Translations under genes and position numbers: made by a program
Notes under the pieces: model-generated
Told to the model about the DNA's origin: nothing
Seen by the model: the letters and a program-made list of their open reading frames with translations, nothing else
Databases searched by the model: none
In this document: piece after piece, positions 51,101 through 57,133 of the stretch
Position numbering within the stretch: the stretch's first letter is position 1
Layout of the letters: each line of letters starts with the position of its first letter
Assembly (NCBI GenBank): GCA_944385965.1
Contig: CALWZG010000066.1
Location: 1-57,133, forward strand
Direction: 5' to 3'
Length of the DNA: 57,133 nt
DNA from: an uncultured Anaerotruncus sp.
GTDB taxonomy: Bacteria; Bacillota; Clostridia; Oscillospirales; Ruminococcaceae

Positions 51101-51114
51101 AAAGGATGAGAAAT

Positions 51115-53385
51115 ATGAAACTTGGAAAAAACGCGGTCACCGTTCTGGAAAAGCGGTACCTAATGCGGGACGAACATGGAGAGCCTATCGAAACGGTGGA
51201 CGGGCTGTTCCATCGGGTAGCAAACGCCATCGCTCAGGCGGACTCCCGATTTGACCCCAAGGCCGATGTGGAGAAACTGTCCCAGGAATTTTATGAGATG
51301 ATGACCAATCTGGAGTTTTTGCCCAACTCCCCCACCCTGATGAACGCAGGACGGGATTTGGGACAGCTTTCCGCCTGCTTTGTGCTTCCGGTGGGGGACT
51401 CTATGGAGGAAATCTTTGAGGCCATCAAGGAAGCGGCCCTCATCCACAAAAGCGGCGGCGGCACCGGGTTCTCCTTCTCCCGGCTCCGTCCCGCCGGCGC
51501 CACCGTCCACAGCACCGGCGGAGTGGCCAGCGGCCCGGTAAGCTTCATGCGGGTGTTCAACATGGCCACCGAAGCGGTGAAGCAGGGAGGCACCCGCCGG
51601 GGGGCCAATATGGGCATCCTGCGGGTGGACCATCCCGATATTCTGGAATTTATCGACTGCAAAAAGAACAATGCCGACATTACCAACTTCAACCTGTCGG
51701 TGGGTATCACCGAGGAATTTATGGAGGCAGTGCGGGAGGGGCGGAAATATCCCCTTATCGACCCCAAGAGCGGCGAGACGGTGAAAGAGCTGGACGCCCG
51801 GGAAATTTTCAGTAAAATCGTAGAAAGCGCCTGGCGCAACGGGGAACCGGGCATCATCTTCCTGGACCGGCTGAACCGGGACAACGTAGTTCCCAGACAG
51901 GGGGAAATCGAAAGCACTAACCCCTGCGGGGAACAGCCCTTGCTTCCCTACGAATCCTGCAACCTGGGCTCCATTAACCTGGTAACCATGGTGAAAAAGA
52001 CCTCCGCCGGATACGAGGTGGACTTTGAGAAGCTGAAAGACACAGTTTTCAAGGCGGTCCACTTCCTGGACAATGTGATTCAGGTAAACCGCTATCCCCT
52101 GGAGGCCATCGACCACGCCACCAAGCAAACCCGGAAGGTGGGCTTGGGCATCATGGGCTGGGCCGACCTGCTGGCCCGGATGGGGATTCCCTACAATTCC
52201 GATGAGGCGGTATCCCTGGCCGGACAGGTGATGAAGTTCATCACCGAGAATGGTCGGGAGGCTTCCCGGGAGCTGGCCAAGGTGCGGGGTGCTTTCCCCT
52301 TGTTTGGGGAGAGTACCTTTGCCGGAGGGGCGCCCCTGCGCAACGCCACCGTTACCACCATTGCCCCCACCGGCACCCTGTCCATTCTGGCGGGCTGCTC
52401 CTCCGGGGTGGAGCCAGTATTTGCTTATGTGTTTATCCGCAACATTATGGACGGCACCGAGATGATTGAGGTAAATCCCATCCTGCGGGAGATTCTGGAA
52501 GAGCGGGGCCTTTACAGCGACCAGCTAATGAAAAAAATCGCCAAAGAGGGCTCCTTGCAGCATATCCCAGAGCTGCCGGCGGATATTAAGCGGGTCTTTG
52601 TGTGCGCCCACGATGTAAGCCCCCTGTACCACATCAAGATGCAGGCCGCTTTCCAGAAATATACCGACAACGCGGTTTCCAAGACGGTGAACTTCTCCCA
52701 CGATGCCACAGTGGAGGATGTGCGGGAGGTCTACATGCTGGCCTATGAGCTGGGCTGCAAGGGGGTCACCATCTACCGGGATGGAAGCCGGGCGGAACAG
52801 GTGCTGAACATCGGCTCGGTGAAGAAAAAAGAGGAGGAATCCCAGCCCGCTTTGGCTGCCCCTGCCCTTCCCGTTCAGCCCGCCTCCGGCCTGCGGCCCC
52901 GTCCCCGCCCCGAGGTGACCTGCGGGCTCACCGAACGGATGAAGATTGGCTGTGGAAACCTGTATGTCACCGTCAATTACGATGAAAACGGGATTTGTGA
53001 GGTGTTCACCTCCACCGGAAAAGCGGGAGGCTGCCCCTCCCAGTCGGAGGCCACCGCCCGTTTGGTTTCCATCGCCCTGCGCAGCGGGGTTAACATTGAG
53101 GAACTGCTGGACCAGCTCCGAGGTATCCGGTGCCCTTCCACCATCCGTCATGCCGGTATGAAATGCACCTCCTGCCCCGATGCCATCGCCCGAGTGATGA
53201 AAAAGGTTTCGGATATGCTGGAGGCCCAAAAGTTGGGAAACCTGCCCCAGCCGGACGTAACCACCAAGGCCGACGCCAAAACACCCCATGGGGAGGGCCG
53301 CTACTGCCCTGACTGCGGCGCCCTGCTGGAACATGAAGGCGGCTGTGTCAGCTGCCGCTCCTGCGGTTACTCCAAATGCAACTGA
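51115..53385 (+). CDS. nrdJ: Adenosylcobalamin-dependent ribonucleotide reductase (class II)
   Basis: A 756-residue class II reductase that makes deoxynucleotides without oxygen using B12. STNPCGEQ (C271), NLGSINL, the LGIMGWADLL segment and APTGTLSILAGCSSGVEP form the active-site barrel. The C-terminal 26 residues hold a zinc-ribbon CPDCGALL...CVSCRSCG with the redox cysteines for thioredoxin-type reduction. ATG at 51115 follows AAAGGATGAG; an in-frame ATG at 51106 lies inside that site. It is monocistronic with its own promoter, NrdR boxes and two terminators. Confidence 0.96.
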   Translation: MKLGKNAVTVLEKRYLMRDEHGEPIETVDGLFHRVANAIAQADSRFDPKADVEKLSQEFYEMMTNLEFLPNSPTLMNAGRDLGQLSACFVLPVGDSMEEIFEAIKEAALIHKSGGGTGFSFSRLRPAGATVHSTGGVASGPVSFMRVFNMATEAVKQGGTRRGANMGILRVDHPDILEFIDCKKNNADITNFNLSVGITEEFMEAVREGRKYPLIDPKSGETVKELDAREIFSKIVESAWRNGEPGIIFLDRLNRDNVVPRQGEIESTNPCGEQPLLPYESCNLGSINLVTMVKKTSAGYEVDFEKLKDTVFKAVHFLDNVIQVNRYPLEAIDHATKQTRKVGLGIMGWADLLARMGIPYNSDEAVSLAGQVMKFITENGREASRELAKVRGAFPLFGESTFAGGAPLRNATVTTIAPTGTLSILAGCSSGVEPVFAYVFIRNIMDGTEMIEVNPILREILEERGLYSDQLMKKIAKEGSLQHIPELPADIKRVFVCAHDVSPLYHIKMQAAFQKYTDNAVSKTVNFSHDATVEDVREVYMLAYELGCKGVTIYRDGSRAEQVLNIGSVKKKEEESQPALAAPALPVQPASGLRPRPRPEVTCGLTERMKIGCGNLYVTVNYDENGICEVFTSTGKAGGCPSQSEATARLVSIALRSGVNIEELLDQLRGIRCPSTIRHAGMKCTSCPDAIARVMKKVSDMLEAQKLGNLPQPDVTTKADAKTPHGEGRYCPDCGALLEHEGGCVSCRSCGYSKCN

Positions 53386-53395
53386 ATTTGATAAA

Positions 53396-53421
53396 AGCCA
53401 GCCCCATTTAGGGCTGGCTTT
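53396..53421 (+). terminator. Terminator of nrdJ
   Basis: A perfect 9-bp stem (53396-53404 with 53411-53419), then TTTCTTT. Confidence 0.85.
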
Positions 53422-53433
53422 CTTTGTCAGCAG

Positions 53434-53472
53434 AAAAGGCCCTGGACTTGATAAACAAGTCCAAGGCCTTTT
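53434..53472. terminator. Second, bidirectional terminator
   Basis: A 17-bp stem with a single mismatch (53434-53450 with 53456-53472), loop ATAAA, T-rich on both sides; it serves as backup for nrdJ and as the terminator of the DUF4234 gene. Confidence 0.85.
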
Positions 53473-53483
53473 GGTTTTATTTT

Positions 53484-53846
53484 TTACATCTGGCCGTTGG
53501 ATACATAACCCGCTAAATCGTTAATCTGGGACTGCATGATACCCATGCTCACAATGCCCAACCCAAAGATGGACAGCAGCAGGCAAATGAGGCTGTTATC
53601 GGTGGGGGAAACACCCATTCTCTCGGACAAGGTCACCAGCTTCTTGCTGTACTTATACCACCAATAAATTGTATAGATGCCGCAAGTGACAATACATAAG
53701 AGCAATTCCACACCAGGGCTGTCGGAATCTCCCACTGTATTGCTTACCTCCTGAGAGGTCTGATACAGCCACACCAGACTGTAAATACCACAGGTGACCA
53801 AGGACAGGATAATCACCATAGGAATGCTGCGATTTTGAATGTACAT
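53484..53846 (-). CDS. DUF4234 membrane protein
   Basis: A 120-residue protein. The pattern VTCGIYSLVWLY repeats as VTCGIYTIYWWYKY, the DUF4234 signature of two helices with aromatic ends, and a third hydrophobic segment follows at about 85-105. Family function is unknown. GGAGGAG precedes the ATG. It is monocistronic, with a good promoter at 53909-53937. Confidence 0.9.
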   Translation of the reverse strand: MYIQNRSIPMVIILSLVTCGIYSLVWLYQTSQEVSNTVGDSDSPGVELLLCIVTCGIYTIYWWYKYSKKLVTLSERMGVSPTDNSLICLLLSIFGLGIVSMGIMQSQINDLAGYVSNGQM

Positions 53847-53908
53847 AAACGAACTCCTCCAAACACATATGTAAAGCCGCCTTGCAATTTTTTGGCGGAT
53901 TTAGGCTC

Positions 53909-53937
53909 ATTATATCATACCAAATACAGGAATACAA
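53909..53937 (-). promoter_or_regulatory. Putative promoter of the DUF4234 gene
   Basis: On the minus strand, TTGTAT (53937-53932), 17 bases, TATAAT (53914-53909). Confidence 0.65.
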
Positions 53938-53982
53938 CATTGTTTTCTCACAAAAGGACTCCCTTTTCCTGGAAAACGTCAT

Positions 53983-55029
53983 TTAGTCCTGGCTGAGATT
54001 TTTTCGGGAACAGGGCTGGCAGCGGTGGGCAGCTTTTGTTAACTCGATTAAGCTCACATTCCGTACCTGGGGGGGCAGGGCACACTCCGGCGCCACAAAT
54101 GTAATCCCATCCTGGACATTTTCCAGCACCTCCCGATAGATTTGAGGACGGCTCCCATGGGAAAGGGTCCCCGGATTGTTCACCGCTCCTGCCAGCAGGA
54201 TGCGGCCTTGGGCGATTTCCGCCGCCCGCCGGATGCTGTTCCGGGAGTCAATATGAAAGATGCGAAACCCGCTTTGAGCCATCAAATCCAGCCGGTCCAT
54301 CACATTGCCGCAGGTGTGCAGAATCACCGGACCATAGCTTTGCAGACGGGCCGCCGCTGTTTTATGCACCGGCAGCATGAATTCCCGGTAAACTTCTGCG
54401 CTGATAATATCCGCTGTCACATGGTCGGCCCAGGTCAGCAGGTCTGCTCCTGCCTCAAACTGAGCTTTCGCCAGCTCCAGGGACACCGGCAGCAGGGCTT
54501 GAATAAAGGCTTTGGTCTCCTCCGGCTCCAGGATGGTGTCCAGCACCAGGTTCCCTACCCCATAAAGATGATAGGCCAGGGTCCAGGGGCCCACCACCTT
54601 TCCGATAATAGCCACCTGAGTGCCAAACCTTTGCCGCAGCAGGCGGATAGCCTTTAAAAGCTGCTTACATTCCGGCCGGTCCAAAAAGTTTTTGGGGTAT
54701 TGAAACTCCTCCTTACTGCACAGCAGGTTCTTGGTAATCACTGGCATGATTCCCTTATTCCCCCAATAAACCTGGCATCCAAGGGCGCTGGCCTCCAGGC
54801 ACACCGAAAAGTAGGGCATCACCGTGTCAAATCCCAGCTGGGTATAAGCGGCGGCGGCCAAATCCGCCATCATCTGCCCATCGGTGTGGGAGCGGGAAAA
54901 AGATACCCCTGTTGACTTCATGCACTCCAAATTTGCCACCGAGGTGGGACAGATGGCGGGACAGCAGTCCACTTCCCGGCCAGCGGCAGCGGCCATCACC
55001 CGCTCTCTTGGGGTCATTCTGTCAGACAT
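53983..55029 (-). CDS. URO-D-fold (MtaA/CmuA-type) corrinoid methyltransferase family protein
   Basis: A 348-residue uroporphyrinogen decarboxylase-fold protein of the methyltransferase branch. The zinc ligands are visible as HTCGN (near 245) and APECAL (near 320); AxxDLLTWADH-type segments form the barrel. Such proteins move methyl groups between a methylated corrinoid and a thiol acceptor in anaerobic methyl metabolism. No corrinoid protein gene is adjacent. ATG at 55029 (MSDRMTPRERV) follows AGGAGGTG; an upstream GTG at 55038 is rejected. It overlaps the PucR-type regulator by eight bases, which should control it. Confidence 0.87.
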   Translation of the reverse strand: MSDRMTPRERVMAAAAGREVDCCPAICPTSVANLECMKSTGVSFSRSHTDGQMMADLAAAAYTQLGFDTVMPYFSVCLEASALGCQVYWGNKGIMPVITKNLLCSKEEFQYPKNFLDRPECKQLLKAIRLLRQRFGTQVAIIGKVVGPWTLAYHLYGVGNLVLDTILEPEETKAFIQALLPVSLELAKAQFEAGADLLTWADHVTADIISAEVYREFMLPVHKTAAARLQSYGPVILHTCGNVMDRLDLMAQSGFRIFHIDSRNSIRRAAEIAQGRILLAGAVNNPGTLSHGSRPQIYREVLENVQDGITFVAPECALPPQVRNVSLIELTKAAHRCQPCSRKNLSQD

Positions 55030-56188
55030 CCGGTTCACCTCCTGTTTGGGAACTGGCGGAAAAGATATGGTTCTGTCTGGCGTAAACCGCCAGCAGCTTC
55101 AAAATCAAGCTGTTGGAAAAGTCTTGGGTAAAATTCAGTCCTGTCAGTTCTTCCAGCTTGGACAGCTTGGTCCGCAGGGTATTGCGGTGCATATACAGTC
55201 GGGCTGCTGCCGCGGTGCAGTCCATACAGCAGTCCACAAACACCTCCCCGCAGCGCAGCAGACTCTCCAAATCCTTTCCGCCCTCCCGGTTCAGCTTGGC
55301 CAGGGTGGGCAGAAGAATTTTACTGATAATCTGGGGATGAAGAAAATGGCAGATGTTATCTATCAAAATATTGTGGATGGTATAAAAATGGACCTCCGGG
55401 TGCTGGATTTTTCCCAGGGAAAGAATTTCGGTGGCCTCAGCATAGCTTTGCCCCACCTGCTCCAAGCCCGCATAAAGATTCCCATAAGCGATATGGGCAT
55501 CCATCAGGGGAAAGGCCATCAAATCCGCCTGGATGGACTGGCAGATTTTATCCAGGGCCAGATAAATCCTGGCGCTATCGGTCTCTGGAAAAAAGGACTT
55601 GGAAAGCACCAGATGATTGTCTCCATAATAAGCGAAAAAGTCCTGAGCGTTAAGATACTGGTTGCGCCGCAGCTTTTCCAAAAGTTCCGTCCGCAAGTTT
55701 TCCCGCAGGGACACATACCCCAGATTTAAATTGATGTTGAAGTAGCGGTTAATCTCAAAGTCCAGCTCCACACAAACGGTAGCCCGCAGCCGGCTTTCGT
55801 CCAATTCCGCCTGCCGGGCCAGAGCCAGAATCTCCTCCTTCCCCTTTTGTCCATCCAGCAGGGCCTCCATCAGGGCCGGTGCCCAGTCCTCATTGGGAGA
55901 GAGGTTTGGCTTCTGACGTTTGCAGTCCAGCATAGCCCCCGCCCCAATGGCAAAGGCTCCGCTGGCCTGTTCCAGCTTCTCCTGGCTGGGAGCCGCTGTC
56001 TGAAAAAATCCCACCACTCTGCCTTCCTGATACAGGGTTCGGTTTTCACTGGGCCAGGTTTCCTCCTGCCCCTCTCCCATCACGGTAAAGAGCGGTTCCC
56101 GGTTTTGGTCAAAGACCTGAAAGCCCGCCCCAAACAGTCCGCTGTATCCCTTGGCCAGCTCCTCCAAAGGATACTCTTTCAGAAGCAT
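55022..56188 (-). CDS. PucR/CdaR-type transcriptional regulator
   Basis: 388 residues. The N-terminal 120 residues form an unidentified sensor domain, the middle a GGDEF-like CdaR fold (about 150-290), and the C-terminal 70 residues a PucR-type HTH_30 (AAARLYMHRNTLRTKLSKLEE). CdaR itself senses sugar diacids, but this N-terminal domain is not the diacid-recognition domain I would expect, so the ligand is unknown. GGGAGGAG precedes the ATG. It overlaps the methyltransferase downstream and is divergent from the phosphotransferase gene. Confidence 0.88.
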   Translation of the reverse strand: MLLKEYPLEELAKGYSGLFGAGFQVFDQNREPLFTVMGEGQEETWPSENRTLYQEGRVVGFFQTAAPSQEKLEQASGAFAIGAGAMLDCKRQKPNLSPNEDWAPALMEALLDGQKGKEEILALARQAELDESRLRATVCVELDFEINRYFNINLNLGYVSLRENLRTELLEKLRRNQYLNAQDFFAYYGDNHLVLSKSFFPETDSARIYLALDKICQSIQADLMAFPLMDAHIAYGNLYAGLEQVGQSYAEATEILSLGKIQHPEVHFYTIHNILIDNICHFLHPQIISKILLPTLAKLNREGGKDLESLLRCGEVFVDCCMDCTAAAARLYMHRNTLRTKLSKLEELTGLNFTQDFSNSLILKLLAVYARQNHIFSASSQTGGEPDV

Positions 56189-56382
56189 TGTTTCACTCCT
56201 CCCTTCAGCCTTTTTTAATAAATTCTACAAATCCATTTTACTACTTTTTATTCTCCAGTGCAAACCGCCTCTTTTTTTCAAAAAATCCTTGCAAAATATG
56301 AACGTTTTGTATTTTTACGGCCATTTTCACCATTCCTTTTTTCTTTTACAATAAAAGTATCATCAAAAAAGGAGCCGTTATC

Positions 56383-57133
56383 ATGACCATTGATATTTCC
56401 CAAGAGGAAACTTTACGGCGGTATCTGGCGGAACAACAGATTTTTTCCCCTGACCAGCCGTTATACGTGAGATATTTTTCTGGCGGTGTATCCGCTACGG
56501 TGGCCTTTGTCTCCAACAAAACCCGTTCGGTCATCGTCAAGCAGGCCCTCTCCCATTTAAAAGTGGCCGCCAACTGGGAATGTGACCCCTCCCGGCTGAT
56601 GGTGGAGGACAAAGCCCTGCGCCTTTACGCCAAACTGGTTCCCTCCGCTACCCCCGCCCCCATTTGTTACGATTCCCAGCAGCACATTATGATTCGTGAG
56701 GCGGCCCCGGAGGACTGCCCCATGTGGAAAACCCAGCTTCTGGACGGAATTCTGGATTTCCAGGTGGCCCGGCGGGCCATCACCGCCCTCAGCGACATCC
56801 ACAATGGCACCGCCAACGACCCTCAGGCAGCCGCAGATTTCGCGGACGCTTCCTTCTTCGTGAACCTGCGCATAGACCCTTATATCGGACGTGTGGTGGA
56901 AAAATACCCGGATTTGGAGCCTTTCGCCAAGCCGGTGGTTGACACTCTCACCACCCGTCACCTGGCTTTGACCCATGGGGATTACAGCCCCAAAAACATT
57001 CTGGTGAATGGGCGGGAAATCTGCATCCTGGATTTGGAGGTAGCCTATTACGGCCATCCCTGCTTTGACCTGGCCTTCTTCGCCAACCACTTTTTACTGA
57101 AAACGGTGAAAAACCGCTGCTACAAGGACGCTT
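56383..57133 (+). CDS. APH-type phosphotransferase (3' end outside window)
   Basis: The frame is open to the window end, giving the first 250 codons. THGDYSPKNILVNG near residue 196 is the catalytic loop of aminoglycoside phosphotransferase/choline kinase-fold enzymes, and ILDLEVAYYGHPCFDLAF is the metal-binding DxD-like segment. GGVSATVAFV near 30 is the nucleotide loop. GGAG precedes the ATG. It might act on a small hydroxylated substrate such as methylthioribose; the rest of the gene is needed. Confidence 0.85.
   Translation, partial: MTIDISQEETLRRYLAEQQIFSPDQPLYVRYFSGGVSATVAFVSNKTRSVIVKQALSHLKVAANWECDPSRLMVEDKALRLYAKLVPSATPAPICYDSQQHIMIREAAPEDCPMWKTQLLDGILDFQVARRAITALSDIHNGTANDPQAAADFADASFFVNLRIDPYIGRVVEKYPDLEPFAKPVVDTLTTRHLALTHGDYSPKNILVNGREICILDLEVAYYGHPCFDLAFFANHFLLKTVKNRCYKDA

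Noticed and set aside
50917..51114. Cobalamin riboswitch before nrdJ
   Set aside because: The 198-base gap is AT-rich with a promoter and NrdR-like boxes; there is no B12-box-like conserved structure or room for the aptamer after the promoter.

Overview
The window reads as chromosomal DNA of an anaerobic Gram-positive bacterium of the class Clostridia, probably a gut member of the Oscillospiraceae (Flavonifractor/Intestinimonas-like). That placement is inference. It rests on strong AGGAGG ribosome binding sites, frequent GTG/TTG starts, many strong stem-loop terminators, a B12-dependent ribonucleotide reductase, small clostridial ferredoxins, and the Firmicutes set darA-holB-ricT with trmN6/rsmI. 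I see no tRNA, rRNA, CRISPR array, insertion sequence or prophage. Coding density is about 90 percent.

Layout. 1-5.6 kb: the tail of an unrecognised protein, a stand-alone glycerol kinase (glpK), a coenzyme F420-0 ligase homologue and two unknown genes. 5.7-26.2 kb: a large acid-sugar region. On the minus strand it holds an OtnC/OtnK-type pair and a LysR regulator. Divergent from the LysR gene is glucarate dehydratase (gudD). A long minus-strand block follows: TctC-TctB-TctA transporter, galactarate dehydratase (garD), a LarA-family racemase homologue, an AEC permease, a GlpA-like and a second FAD/NAD oxidoreductase, a DUF1667 protein, tartronate semialdehyde reductase (garR) and a DapA-superfamily aldolase. 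The block is flanked at 24.3 kb by a PrpR_N/PAS/AAA+ regulator whose AAA+ domain has lost its ATPase and sigma-54 contact motifs. Perfect TTTCA-N5-TGAAA palindromes lie between tctC and its divergent neighbour.

26.2-33.6 kb: a small AAA ATPase, two paralogous lipase-like hydrolases (one fused to membrane helices), then an operon of ABC_ATPase-family ATPase, RlaP-like nucleotidyltransferase and CCA-adding enzyme. 33.6-41.9 kb: EFR1-type ferredoxin, an alpha/beta hydrolase, membrane and DUF4291 proteins, trmL, a DegV protein, an SMI1/KNR4 protein, a YfcE-like phosphodiesterase, a three-gene unit of unknown function and a coiled-coil protein. 42-46.2 kb: darA-holB-ricT, a ferredoxin, and rsmI/trmN6 on the other strand. 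46.4-47.6 kb: a ferredoxin / NapH-like membrane protein / ArsR operon. 47.6-57.1 kb: an Orn/Lys/Arg decarboxylase-type PLP enzyme, a FemX-like aminoacyltransferase, a QueG-like protein, nrdJ with two putative NrdR boxes, a DUF4234 protein, a URO-D/MtaA-type methyltransferase overlapping a PucR/CdaR-type regulator, and a truncated phosphotransferase.

How the genes work together. GudD and GarD both make 5-keto-4-deoxyglucarate from glucarate and galactarate. The DapA-type enzyme is placed to cleave it to pyruvate and tartronate semialdehyde, and GarR would reduce the latter to glycerate. TctABC is the likely diacid importer. The LarA/AEC/FAD-oxidoreductase genes in the same block probably add a 2-hydroxy-acid racemisation and oxidation branch, and OtnK/OtnC a four-carbon branch. 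Regulation appears shared between a LysR protein (gudD side) and the degenerate PrpR-type regulator (tct-gar side).
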